A stretch of 64,000 nucleotides of DNA. Source: Ignelater luminosus (taxonomy: Eukaryota; Arthropoda; Insecta; Coleoptera; Elateridae). This document shows, piece after piece, positions 1 to 10,807 of this stretch; position 1 is the first letter of the stretch, and the number at the start of each line of letters is the position of its first letter. The notes beneath the pieces are model-generated. The model had not been told where the DNA came from. It did no database searches and saw only the letters and a program-made list of their open reading frames with translations. The stretch covers positions 372,001 through 436,000 of the forward strand of contig VTPC01089669.1 in NCBI GenBank assembly GCA_011009095.1, read 5' to 3'. Made by a program: the position numbers and the translations under genes.

Positions 1-1837
1 TTTACTAAAGAATTGCAAAAGGTGAATTCTCTTGCAGAAGAAATAGTGCTCAGATTTTAAAATTTTGCCCATAGAAACAGTTCTAGGCTTGCAAAGAAAG
101 GTGTGCGTGTAAAAGTCTATATTCAAAATTATTAATTTCATCGATATTTCAGGAAGAATATCATCTTAACTCCGCAAGCCAACATACCAAATTTCATCGA
201 TTGATTCGGTGAGACGCAGTTAAAAAATAAAGAAAAGGTTGTACTAACTTTGACAGCTTATAACTCAAAAACGAGAAACTAAGTTGGCTTAACTATCCGA
301 ATTGTTAAGGGGCGCGTTGAATCCCCTATATTTAAGTCAAATTCCGAAGCAGAAAACTAGAGTTTATACAACAAAATAAATTCCAGTGTCATAAACTAGA
401 TAAATATGTCAAACAATCGACAACAATGCTAAAAAATGAAAAAAAGTTGAAAGTGCAAAAAATAAGGGGCTGTTCAGGAAATAGATAGTTTCATATAAAT
501 CTTATTAGCTTAATTTCTATTAATAAGTTATTCTATTTATTATAATTATTTATATTGGATTTGCTTCATCAATTCCTTTCTATTCAGTTCTTCTCAAATT
601 GTTCCAGGCTGTGTTCATTACCTCGTTTCCATTATTTTTGATAAATTCTTCCAAAATTATTTTGAACACTCTTCGAAATCTAACCAGATTTTTGGGCGTA
701 ACAGCACGTTTTGAATATTTCTTTTTGCATAGGACTCAAAATCGTTCGATGCCCTTTTTTTAGGAACATTAGGAGCATTTTAGAATTCTGATATAAAAGT
801 AATTTCCTGTTGTTACAAATAATCCGTAATTTTTTTTTTATAATAAACAGTAGTAGGCATGTATGGTTAGAAAAGTACTTTGCGATTTTCATTCTTCGAT
901 ATGAAAGGAATAAATCTTTCCTTAACAGAATTTTCCAAATACCCGTCACCAGTCCGAAATATAAAATTTCCTAAAAATGAACGTTATTAGAGGTGCTCAC
1001 AGACAATGAACGGTCAGGAGTCATTTTTCGCATAACTTTGTATATGATTGATTTCGGAATTTCCTCATTTTTGAAGCAATAAAAAGTTTTAAATTTATTA
1101 TGATTTGCAATGTTTTTGTAGATTGGATAAAGCGTTTCGACAGTATTCCTTTTTCTTTCCGCGACATTTTGACAACTGCTATTAGTCTTCCTATTTCTTG
1201 GATAGCCCCTTAATTGCATTAGAAAATAAGTCCAAATTTATGCAATAATAGATATGATAACAAGACACATTGTAGAAATACAAAATTTGCAAACAAATAA
1301 TAATATGATAATCAAATGTAACCATTTCGTAGCATCACGCATGTGTCAATCTAATTAGTGAAGTGAAAGTTTCTCAAAGTGCTGTAAGAGAACCTAAGCT
1401 TTATTAAAGCTTCCCGCAGTACATTATTTATAATGGCTCCTCTTGTTATTTGAGGAAACTGCTCAAAACCTGTTTTCTAACGGGAGTTTTATAAGGCTCC
1501 TCAAGTTCAAGAGTCATAATAATAGTAACGCACGTTACCAATACGAGAATAAATTTTGTAATAACAACCATAAAGATCTTATACAAATTAAGAACGTCTG
1601 GGTTTTATAATATGATACAGAAAACCTTTACAAAACATCCTTATATCACCATTAGTACTAAAATGTAAGGTTTATGCATATTTGAGTGATTGTTACCATT
1701 TGTAATTTTATAAAAACAAAATAAAACTGCAAGATGCTTTAGTAATTGAATCAAGTAATAATATCACTCATAAAAATACTTGATTCCCAAGATCGCTCAA
1801 AATGTTCATTGGGTTGTGTGACTATCTTTCTGAATGT
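1..1837. other. AT-rich stretch without recognisable gene
   Basis: I see no conserved protein, RNA gene or clear repeat here. The short minus-strand open frames near 680-1,219 are lysine- and asparagine-rich, as expected by chance in AT-rich DNA, and match no family I recognise. The segment lies beside clear transposon relics and may be older mobile DNA decayed beyond recognition. Confidence 0.5.
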
Positions 1838-2400
1838 ACTACAGGGTATCTCCGGAATAAACGAAAGTATTGATAAATCAAATTACTGAACTAAAATTAA
1901 GGCTAGTTTCTTAGATAAACCTAGCTCTAAAGTTTACTGTCTCCGAGATACAGGCTGTCCAAGTTTCAATTAAGATTTCTTGTTTTCTTAATATCTCGGG
2001 AACAAAGTGAAATATTAAAATGAAACTTTTTACATAGCATTTCCTCGTGGATATTATTGTGTGGTATACTACCATTATAGACGGAAATGCAGGATGGTGC
2101 GAACACACCTTTTTAGAGCATTTCTGTTTCGTCATTCAAAAAAACAATTATTCCGGTTTTGTAATTTACGGATGATTTGGGGATGGAAGATACTCATACT
2201 TTTTATGCGATGCACCGTTTTTGAGTAAAATGAGATTTTCAGAAATTTTGCAATATCAAGATTTAATTTGATTTCTTGTTTTTCTAATATCCCGGAAACC
2301 AAGTATGAATTATTTAAGACAAAAGTTTCAATAATTTGTTTTCCAACATGCTTCCTAAGAAAGATGCAACCTTCTAAAAGGGATACCAAAAAAACGGCTT
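1838..2400. repeat. Dispersed TACAGGG-headed repeat copy
   Basis: The segment opens with ACAGGGTATCTCCGGAATAA and carries the module AAAGTTTACTGTCTCCGAGA followed by TTTCTTGTTTTC and AATATCTCGGGAAC. The same module order (AAAGTTTACTGTTTCTGAGA, then TTTCTTGTTTTT and TTTCTCGAAAAC) recurs at 63,384-63,460, and related text lies at 58.9-60.5 kb. The open frames inside it are therefore repeat sequence, not genes. It is probably a copy or fragment of a non-autonomous element family whose ends read TACAGGGTGT. Confidence 0.6.
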
Positions 2401-2739
2401 TTTGGTCATAATTGCTAATGGAAAAGAGATAGCTTTATAAAATTTTTAGATGAGAAGTTTATGTATTTAAGAAGGAGTTGATACACAAAAATGAACATTT
2501 AATTGTTTGTAGAGCTTTGAGCGTTTCTTTGTTGTCGAAGTGTTGATAATATGTTCATAGAATAGTTTAAATGGTTCCTCCACCTACTTAAGTAAAACTT
2601 TTAGGTTTTCTGTTTTAGTTTCGAGTATTGGCAACGGGTCTCTATGAACTTTTTGAAGTGATATTTGAATAATTGATGCATTTTTTGTTTTTGGAAGACC
2701 TAGATCGAACGCACTTCATGCAGTGCAGGATATCAGCAC

Positions 2740-3260
2740 TCTAAATAAAATGATGATATTTGAAAATGGAAAGTTGAACCCGTTTATCTCTATCCAAATT
2801 TTTTGTCTCGAGGCACATGAAGTTTTATAATACTTGTGCCTTAAAATTTATGATATCATCTCTTTTAACTTCACAGACAGTGAATGAGTTTGAGCATTTG
2901 CTGTAATAATGATTTCAGTATAAGTGTGAATATAATAAATTCTGTCGAATCGGCGTAAGTTTCTTTTAATGATTTCGAAACTCCGATCATAAGGAAGAAA
3001 CAAACGCCCTCGAAGCGGAAAAAACTGTTGCACTTTTTCAAATCTGCCTGTATCTGTTAAGGACATGCACATTCTTGTAACGCAGTGATTTTTATTCTGC
3101 CCTGGACAGTTATCAGAAAATAGACGCAGTTCCTTCACCTCGGAGCCAACGTACTTCTTAATGTAATCCATTAAAAAACTGCAAACTTCGTTGGGACTTC
3201 TTTATGCTTCGGCTTCATGATAAATATAAGAAACTGCCTTTTTTATTTTTATGATGGTAA
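2740..3260 (-). pseudogene. Transposon-associated DUF7869-type fragment
   Basis: On the minus strand a frame near 3,150-2,860 reads LRLFSDNCPGQNKNH, then DTGRFEKVQQFFPLRGR, then RSFEIIKRNLRRFDRIY. This order matches the DUF7869-type domain found in many copies in arthropod genomes and in transposon-like proteins. The upstream frame (to about 3,260) continues with VSYIYHEAEA and PNEVCSFLMDY but contains an in-frame stop; downstream the alignment limps on to about 2,740 (YYKTSCASRQKIW). With stops and missing ends it is a dead copy. Function is inferred only from family context. Confidence 0.6.
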
Positions 3261-3261
3261 T

Positions 3262-4061
3262 ACAAAATACACTAACGCTAAGCTGGGATGTCCAAATTCC
3301 TTTCTTTCCTCACAACTGTTTTGTTGAGCTTCAGAATTTGATGATTTTAGTATCATAATCGTAAATAAAAACGCTTTATACTAAAAAAAAGGCGTTCTTG
3401 TGTCAAGTCGCTCAAACCAATTGTTTTCGAGAAAAACGCGCTCCTGTAAATATCTAGTAATTTCGAAGCAGGATATTTTGTGTCCTCTGCCATAACCGAA
3501 ACCTGTGAGTTTTTTTTTTTTTGTTTCAATTCAGATGAGTTGTAGCAAGTTAAACAGTCATGTTATACTCTAAAATTTAATTCATTTATCTCTCATCATT
3601 TAATAACTATGACTGAAAAAACGGTTTTTTTGCCCTCTTGTATCTTAGGAAACATTGTAGGAAAAAGAATTATTGGAGCTTTTGCCTTAGACTAAGTCTA
3701 GAATACACTCCTGGAATAGCGACCTGAATTTATATAGAGCCTTATAGAACATTTATTTAAAATTTCTTGCTTACGTGACTTTGGAAAACCCAAAATGGCG
3801 CATTTCTTTTAACAAGCACACGAGTAATTTTTGTCATTAAATTGTTTGTAAACTTCTAATAAACACAATTATGTTGTTCGACAGTGGCCTAACAGGCATT
3901 CGGAAAATGTGTGGTTGCCCCGCTCTACACCTTTACTCATGCGGAATGTGTCGACAACTAGAATTCATGATAATAGATGCCGAAAATCCCATTTTAATAT
4001 TTCATGATTTCCGAAAAAAAAAGATATTACAATTTAGATAAGAAGATATCCCTTTGCAAGT
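3262..4061. other. No gene seen between relics
   Basis: I recognise no coding sequence. The position just upstream of the Gypsy Pol tail suggests this may include decayed upstream Pol sequence, but no motif survives that I can read. Confidence 0.4.
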
Positions 4062-4278
4062 TACCAAGTTAACGATAAAGTGGTGATGAAATAAACACCA
4101 CTCGGTGATGGACAAAAACTAAAACCTAGATTTCTCGGATCGTACCGTGTAATGAAAGTAAACCCCGGCGATCCGATAATGTGATAAAAGACAGAATATT
4201 TAAGGAACCTTTTAAGACGTCAACACTGGGGGAATACATAAAACCGTCCACTAATTATTCATTCGGGTCGGATAAATG
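4062..4278 (+). pseudogene. Gypsy-type Pol C-terminal relic (GPY/F module)
   Basis: One plus-strand frame reads YQVNDKVVMK, a stop, then KLKPRFLGSYRVMKVNPGD. A second frame continues KTSTLGEYIKPS. In Gypsy LTR retrotransposons the tail after integrase carries a GPY/F module (LGPYRV followed by an N-D context) and a short end with a TSxxxYxKPW-like motif, the same order seen here. Internal stops and at least one frameshift make it a pseudogene. I found no paired LTRs, so this looks like an isolated tail. Confidence 0.6.
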
Positions 4279-4289
4279 ATCACGAAAGT

Positions 4290-5039
4290 CGAGTACGGGA
4301 TAAGAAGGTTTTGTGCCTTTTTTTCAGGTGTATCGCGAGTACTGCGATGAATTACGGAGAGTTACGTCAAGGAAGGTTACAGAAGTTTTGAATTATAGTT
4401 TTTGTGGAGTAAGAATTGTATTAATTTGTTACTTTGAGCCTGTACCCGGTTAAATAAATTGGTGTTTTTACATATTTCAAGAGATCCATGTGGGTTTCAA
4501 TGTATGTTCTATGGCGTTATCTTTTAAGTACTCAGTAGATACTCAGTTCATACTTGAATAAAAACTTGACAGGGAGCTGTACAGGGTAATAAGCTATAAC
4601 ACTTTGAGGTGTGAAAGGAAAAAATGTATATAGGACAATCATAAATTTATGTACTAGCAATAAACCACAAATAATACTAAACATCAAATAATCTAACATG
4701 AAATGCAAATAAAAAAATTAGAGTTTGCTAAGCTTTGCTATTACTATACAGTATGTTCCTATTTCGATGCTCACTATTGGGATCTCGGAAATTGTAAGAG
4801 ATACGAAGTCAGTTAAATTAGAAAAGTTTTGGCTATTTTTTAGATCAGTTTACTTATGCTTTTGTTTTTTCAAAAAAGTTTATGGCTTACTAGATATTTG
4901 CTAAAAACGAAATTATCTTATAAAACTAAAAGCCCCCTTCTTTCTCACCATGATGCCCCGGAACCACTTGCGTATACTTCAGGGCATGGGTGGCCTTTAC
5001 ACTTAGTCTCTTATCTCCTACCTCCTACCTTGTTCTAGT
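4290..5039. other. No gene seen; flank of LINE relic
   Basis: AT-rich sequence between the Gypsy tail and the R1-type LINE tail. It may include the LINE 3' untranslated region, since the LINE reads towards it on the minus strand, but I see no clear poly(A) end or target-site duplication. Confidence 0.4.
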
Positions 5040-5825
5040 CTCTCTTCTCTCTCTTTTTGTGCCATTATAAGCTTGATAAATGTGCCTATCTTTTCCCGTT
5101 TTCCCTCTTTCGTCAGTCTTACAAGATTTTCTATTGCCACTACCTCTCCAATACCACTATACGCTTTGTGCATTTGTCGCTCTCATCTCCCACACTCAAG
5201 GGACGTATGTTCAGCCGTGTCTATAGCGTTACAGTATCTACATTTGTCGTTATCTCTTTTCCCCATTTTTTGCAGGTATGCGTTAAAGGAGCCGTGGCCT
5301 GTTAAAATCTGAGAACTGTAGTAATTTATTTTTCGGCTTTTACAATTCACCCAGTCTTTGATGTTTGGGATAATCCTCTTTGTCTGGGCAATTGTAAATT
5401 CTGTTCCTTTCCCTCATCTTCGGGTGGAAAGGGACAACCCCTGATATAACCTGTAGGCCTACTGTTGGTGCCGTTCTATACGCGCTTGCAATTCTCAATA
5501 GGATTTTCCTCTGCGCCCTTTCCATAATTGTTTTGTATTTTTTAATACCTTGCTTTGTGCCAGAGGGGTAGCCCGTATAGTAAAATCGAGTGCATCACCA
5601 CCCCCTTAGCATTTCTCGTTTTTTGTTGGTCGGTCCTCTCACGCTGAGCATGATTTGGGCCGTCCTTGCTTCCGCTTTTTTGGCAACCATGGCTACATGG
5701 CATCCAAAAGTGCCGTGGTATTTTAAGGTCTTTCCTGGTATCACCTCGGTGCCTTGGACTCTAAATATAATGCCCCCCCCTTTTCCATGGGCCCTTCAAT
5801 TTCATTGCTTCCGTCTTTCTGGCGG
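5040..5825 (-). mobile_element. R1-clade non-LTR retrotransposon, 3' relic
   Basis: The minus strand encodes, in broken frames, the end of an R1-type reverse-transcriptase protein: GTEVIPGKTLKYHG, KAEARTAQIM, VVMHSILLYGLPLW, ERAQRKILLRIASAYRTAP, VGLQVISGVVPF, then after a frameshift SSQILTGHGSFNAYL and the cysteine-histidine motif KCRYCNAIDTAEHTSLEC (plus coordinates about 5,190-5,245). R1, TRAS and SART elements end with exactly this order: thumb-like region, AYRTxS segment, zinc-knuckle-like motif. The 5' part is missing and a stop follows the Cys-His motif, so the copy is dead. Its truncated 5' side sits directly beside TTAGG-type repeats, the target of the telomere-specific R1-clade families TRAS and SART. 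Confidence 0.8.
5683..5806. repeat. Repeat copy 1, identical to segment at 9.07 kb
   Basis: This 124-bp part of the LINE relic (GCAACCATGGCTACATGG at its left edge, TTCAATTTCATT at its right) matches 9,064-9,189 base for base except for a C run of 8 versus 10. Confidence 0.9.
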
Positions 5826-5886
5826 CTAATCTAACCTAACCTAACCTAACCGAACCCAACCCAATCCAACCCACCCAACCTAACCT
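5826..5886. repeat. Telomere-like CCTAA (TTAGG) repeat run
   Basis: Several in-phase CTAAC/CCTAA units are followed by degenerate ones (CCGAACCC, CCCAATCC) ending in CAACCTAACC. TTAGG is the ancestral insect telomere repeat. Here it is short, internal and decaying, so this is an interstitial remnant. It touches the truncated 5' side of the R1-type LINE. Confidence 0.8.
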
Positions 5887-5916
5887 GCATAAGTATTTAG
5901 GTTATGGCTTCTTAGG

Positions 5917-6040
5917 GATTAGATGTTTTGAATGTGTGCTATCTGGAGAATTTTGAGTGTGTGCTATCTCAGGATTATTTGGAATTGTCAAACACCAAGT
6001 GGCCTGCATATACCAACAATGTCTTTTTTATTTAGCTTGT
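5917..6040. repeat. Dispersed repeat, related to 15.09-15.17 kb
   Basis: GGAATTGTCAAACACCAAGT followed by GG(C/T)CTG(C/T)ATAT occurs here (near 5,980-6,012) and again near 15,131-15,163. The preceding GATTAG...TTGAGTGTGT text also matches. It is non-coding, and the element type is unknown. Confidence 0.7.
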
Positions 6041-6159
6041 TACGAATCCAGATCAACCTGCTTATTCACTTCAAAGTGACTCATAGATAATTTATTGATT
6101 AATGGAAAATAATGATGTCTGGAATTTATTGGTGACTGTTGAATATCCCACATAGCAGA

Positions 6160-6350
6160 GACACGTCATGCCGACGTAAGTGTTTGGTCATTCATAACGT
6201 CAATCTTCCCATTAAATGACGTGTTGTAAACGTAAATATTACATACATAAGTCACAGCCCAGTGACGTCATATCACAACGTCGTTTTGACGTCACACCAT
6301 AACGCCACCTTGACGTCAGTTAAAAAGCCACAAAGACGTCCCTTGAATGT
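6160..6350. promoter_or_regulatory. Left subterminal ACGT array of the transposon
   Basis: About ten ACGT words, many inside GACGTC or TGACGTCA palindromes, lie within 190 bp next to the left inverted repeat. A matching array lies near the right end (11,240-11,390). Clustered subterminal repeats commonly bind transposase or its Myb-like partner; that role is inferred here. Confidence 0.6.
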
Positions 6351-6879
6351 AATAAATAAACCACAATCTACAAAACGAAAATATATTATTAGAATATAGA
6401 TACAAATGCAGTTACAGAAAAACGAGAGAACCCCACACAGTAGGTGTGACCTGTGAACCAAAAAATTTCACCTCAAGAGACTCACATTTTGAACTGTTTG
6501 TATTTTGATTCAGATATAAGTACTAGGACAAATTCAATGACTGTCAGTTTGAATTTCAAGTTATTTTGAGTTTGACAAATCTTAAATCTATATTTTTTTT
6601 ATTAAATGCTTTTTTATTGATTTATCTATATAATTTGTTTATAATATCGAATATTTACAGGAAAGATCTAGTTTTAACCAGGTTTTGGTTCTATTGATGG
6701 TTGATAGTTCTAACGAATTAATCTGTTATGACTAATATTCATTATTTTACAAGGTCAATCTTGGAAGTAATATTTTTGGTTCATGGTTACAAATACAAAA
6801 TCTGAACTAAATTGCAGAAATACTCTTACAAGTATAAAAACACTTACATATTATAATACATCTATATACAATCACTTGC

Positions 6880-7520
6880 AAAACGAAAGTACACCAACAC
6901 AAAAAATTTGCGACTCTTCATTAGTGTAGTATTGCAATTCATTCTTCATTTTATTGGCAAGTGTATCAGTCAAAACATGTTTCAGGGTATTATTTACTCT
7001 TGATGTTAGGTCTCTTCCACCCAGTATAGATAAATATGAGCTCTACAACAAACACAAAAGAAATGCATACAATAACATGCAATAAGAAATGACTTACAAA
7101 TTCAATCAATGTTCAGGTTTCTGCAAGTATTTTTCAATATTTTGCAGCTCCTGTTGATTTGATGCTGGCAGACTTAAGAGAATCTCTGGAATTTAAATTG
7201 TTGAATTTCTAGAGAGAGGATGGTTATAAAGAATGCTCAGAATCTGATTATTCTGTTGCTTTAAATGTGCTAAAGTAGAAAGCACTTTTTTCAAAACTAA
7301 AAACCAAAAAACTGTATTAAAGTTTCCTTTTTTCTCTACAAAATCAAGTTTACCAGCATTTATGTTCAACTCTGTTTCACAAGGAGTATAGGTAGCTGAT
7401 AATTGATTGTCAGCAGACGCAGCTACTAAATATGACGTTATTGGTGTTGATGTAAACTGAGATGATCATCCTGCTTCTAAACTACAACTATACTGAAGGC
7501 AGGAGATATGCTGCACCTAT
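6880..7520 (-). pseudogene. Third transposon ORF, DUF4806-like relic
   Basis: A minus-strand frame runs from about 7,520 to 6,880 with a few stops. It reads TPITSYLVAASADNQLSAT, VLSTLAHLKQQNNQILSIL, LPASNQQELQNIEKYLQKPE, then after a probable intron SSYLSILGGRDLTSRVNNT and LKHVLTDTLANKM. A helical xxNNQIL linker, an L-xx-LExxL segment and an L-GG-xDL...LTDxLANK end resemble DUF4806-type C-termini seen in insect proteins, many repeat-borne. The stops, including a TGA at the expected donor, mark it as decayed. Whether it is a normal Harbinger cargo is unknown to me. Confidence 0.45.
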
Positions 7521-8607
7521 ACATTTTTCTGTTTTAGAATAGTATTTTATGCTAAAATGATTGCTTACCAGATGTTGTATTTTTCAAATTGTTTTGGGTA
7601 ATTTTTCGATTCTCTCTGAGTAAACTTTGTGAAACTTCCTTGCATTTTCTTCTCTAGTGCTATTTCTTATTATTTTTAGCCTTTGTGCTTACTGTATACA
7701 TTATCTCTGTTGATAGTATTATTATTAATTGGTTACCAAAAGCTCTGAAATTTTTCTAACATCCCAAGAATAAATAAAATGAAAACTAGTGCACCGAATA
7801 CAATTATATAATAGAATATCATAATTGTATACACCGTACTATTATACTTTTAAATATTTTAAATTTTAATATTAGTTAATATTAAAACGGTACCTACAAA
7901 ATCCTAGCGATAAGTCTGATGTAATATGAATGCAGCTTTACGAATTTTCCCAACGTACATTTTGGTACATCTGTGTATTAACAATTTCGGGGAATCCCCG
8001 AACTTGATGGCAATAACCTTATGCAAGTCTTAGAAATTCTATATGGTTTATAACAATTTCCTTATTCTTTGTTCAGTACAAATGTAAAATTCAATAAAAG
8101 TCCCGGTAATAGTAATATGATCTTCGGGACGCTGAATCGGATTGTTGATATAAACACGTAACTACCTACTGAACTTCGTTTCGTAAAAACATCTCGGCCA
8201 GCCATTTTTAATATAATAGTATATTATTGTATTACTTGCTTTCAGGATATCCTTTATACTAACTAGTTCTTATTGCATGAAACTATAATACTTACCTAAA
8301 TTTACTTATTCAAAAGCAAATTTCACAACGTGAACGCCGTCGATATAACACAAACCACACAAACACAAAGATACCTGCGACCTATGACGCATTGGCGCAG
8401 ACTCACGCTGTACTCGCAGGATCTTGTCGATCTTAGTTGCGTTCGGTTTTGCGTTTTGGAACGGAGCGAAGAGCACGCGGATTGTAGGTCACGTGACCGA
8501 AAGAGCATTTAGAGGTTTGTGATTTAACGAACGCGTAGAGTAAACGGAGTGGAGTCATGTGATCAGAAATGGAAAAAATGACAAATGTAACCTGTGTAAC
8601 CTTAAAA

Positions 8608-9896
8608 ATGGAAAATGATAGGAAGCAACTTCTTTCGCTTGTTCTGTACTTTGGCCATGAATTATTTTTTGATAGTAGCAGCGACGAGGAAACTGAAGAA
8701 ATCAGTAAAATCTGCTGCAAAAACTGCATTCAATAGACAGAAAACGTATCACGGTGGGCCATCCAGAAATTAGTATAGATAAAGGCTGTATGATTATGAT
8801 ATGGTACTTGGGTAATTTAGAAAGTTTGAGGTAAGTTAAAAGTTGCAAAATTGGTAAAGTAGATGTTAATTATGTTAATTATTTTAGATCTGTAGCTAAT
8901 CGCTTTTGTATTAGTAAATCAACATGCTGGGCAGTCTTATATCGAATGTGTAAATTATTATTGGAAATAAATGCACACCACCAAATAATTGCTTTGCCCT
9001 CTCAGGCAAAAGCAGAAACGATTATTGGTAAATTTAAAAGACGCTATGGAATGCCAGGTAAGTGCAACCATGGCTACATGGCATCCAAAAGTGCCGTGGT
9101 ATTTTAAGGTCTTTCCTGGTATCACCTCGGTGCCTTGGACTCTAAATATAATGCCCCCCCCCCTTTTCCATGGGCCCTTCAATTTCATTAATTAATTAAT
9201 TCTTGGTGCTATTACCAAATAATTATAACTTTCTTTAAAGGGATTATAGGTGCAGTGGATGGAACCCATATCCGTATTAATGCTCCCAAAGAACATCACT
9301 GCTCTTACATAAATCGTAAAAACTACCATTCGATTCTACTGCAAGGGGTCTGTGATAGTGATTTACTGTTCATAGATATCTATACAGGACAACCAGGGTC
9401 TGTTCATGATGCAACTCTTTTTAAAAAATCAGATCTATACAATCGCATACCTACAAATAATATAGATTTTTCGAATAATACACATATAATTGGGGACAAA
9501 GCCTATCCTTTGGCAACTTATTTAATGGTGCCATACAAAGATAACGGCAACTTAACACCTCGAGAAAAGAACTTTAATTTAATATTGAGTAAGTCGAGAG
9601 CTGTAATTGAAAATGCATACGCATTACTGAAAGGCAGGTTTAGACGACTAAAGTACATAGAAACTGTACGCATGGAATTTATTGTGTTATTAGTAATGAG
9701 CGCAACAATTTTACACAACTTATGTATTTTATGTGATGATAAGGTTGAAGAATTATTTAGTATGGAAAAAGAAATATTAGAAGAAAGAGAAACAGCTCCT
9801 GTTGTGAATGCATGTGAAGAAATAAGGAATCGGGGCAATGTAACTGCTATACAAAAACGAAGAGAGATTGCAAATTCTTTACCACTTATTATTTAA
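8608..9896 (+). CDS. Harbinger DDE transposase (spliced)
   Basis: Exons near 8,608-8,830, 8,888-9,057 and 9,241-9,896. Joined frames read IWYLGNLESLR / SVANRFCISKSTCWAVLYR / IIGKFKRRYGMPG / IIGAVDGTHIRI, the classic start of a HARBI1/PIF transposase (DDE_Tnp_4). Catalytic residues are visible: Asp in VDGTHI (9,258), Asp in GDKAYP (9,495) and Glu in ENAYALLKGRF (9,609). Donor and acceptor phases agree at both introns. The N-terminal frame starting at ATG 8,608 is out of phase with the rest near 8,730, so either a frameshift or an unrecognised splice lies there. The second intron contains a LINE fragment. The enzyme would excise and insert its element with help from the Myb-like partner encoded at 10.2 kb. 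Confidence 0.85.
9064..9189. repeat. Repeat copy 2 (LINE fragment) inside transposase intron
   Basis: This stretch starts six bases after the exon boundary and fills most of the 183-bp intron 9,058-9,240. It equals 5,683-5,806 apart from the C-run length. Read on the minus strand it encodes the same R1-type protein piece (GTEVIPGKTLKYHG). Confidence 0.9.
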
Positions 9897-10166
9897 TTTA
9901 TTGTATTATTCTGTATTAGTACTACTAACAAAATAAAACAAGTATTTCTTTCTCACAGTCATTTAATACAAGTAGGTAAATTTTCATGCACCAAGTGTAA
10001 TTTGCTGGTATAATTGGAATAGTTTGATTGACAATTAAAAGTAAACCTAACACATAGTGCATGAAGAATGTGTATTATTATGTCTATTATCTATAACAAA
10101 TAAGTTCACATAAACTTAATTTTTTAAACTCTAAAACAGAATTCTCGAAAGGAAAGGTAGAATATG

Positions 10167-10807
10167 TTACAATTTATCTACTAATTTTTCAAACAGTGCC
10201 AAGAACTTGTCTTGTCTAGCCATCTTGTTTTTATGCCTATCTTCTGCTGCGTTTGCTTTTCGCTTCCTGTGTACTTGAAAGTCAGTTTCACTATGTGTAG
10301 AAGAAGGTGTTGATGATCTTGATGTAGGCTCTGGCTGTCTAATATTTAATCCTGTATAACTACTACATGTAGCTGGAGGGTTAATTTCAGGTTTCGTAAA
10401 CAAAATATCATGCATGGATGTAAAAAATTCCCATTGTCTTTTATTTTTGCCATTGCTGTTGTTGTGTTCTAATACAACCTTGTATGTTCGCTTTAAAGAT
10501 TTCCACTTTGTCTCACAGTTTTTTGCAGAGAATTCTCTGTTGCATTGACTGGATAATGTTAATGCAATTTTTATCCAAACGAATTTTTTCATTGTATTCT
10601 CAAATTCGAATTTTCTATCTTTCACTTCATTTATTAACTTTAAAATGGTTTCAGTAGTCCACATCTTTTCTCCACCGACTGCAATAGTTTCCTCTTCTGG
10701 CAGGTTTTCATCGTCATCAACCTCTACGGGTGGATCCCCTTCAACCTCCTGTTCACCAGTAATTACATTATATGTGGTTATTGCTTGAAATGCAGACCAA
10801 AAACTGT
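10167..10807 (-). CDS. Divergent Myb/SANT-like transposon protein (ORF1)
   Basis: Minus-strand frame. The exon starts after an acceptor at 10,808 (ATTTTAG), encodes a short acidic leader (VEVDDDENLPEEE) and then a Myb/SANT-like domain: MWTTETILKLINEVKDR, KKFVWIKIALTLSS, NCETKWKSLKRTYK, followed by a linker rich in Ser/Thr/Pro and a basic tail RKRKANAAEDRHKNKM with LALFEKLVDKL at the end. Trp spacing and the NC-xx-KWKxLKxxYK helix match MADF/Myb-like partners encoded by Harbinger elements, which carry transposase to the nucleus and to the element ends. Transcription is opposite to the transposase. A further 5' exon is likely upstream of 10,810 but I could not place it. Confidence 0.75.

Noticed and set aside
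5057..5312. Two overlapping plus-strand frames of about 80 residues
   Set aside because: They are antisense to the R1-type LINE tail, whose minus-strand motifs are clear.
6160..6350. TGACGTCA words as cAMP-response (CREB) sites of a host promoter
   Set aside because: They sit as mirrored arrays at both ends of a transposon, which better fits transposase-complex binding sites.
8958..9188. 76-residue minus-strand frame as a gene
   Set aside because: It is the LINE fragment inside the transposase intron plus antisense transposase exon.
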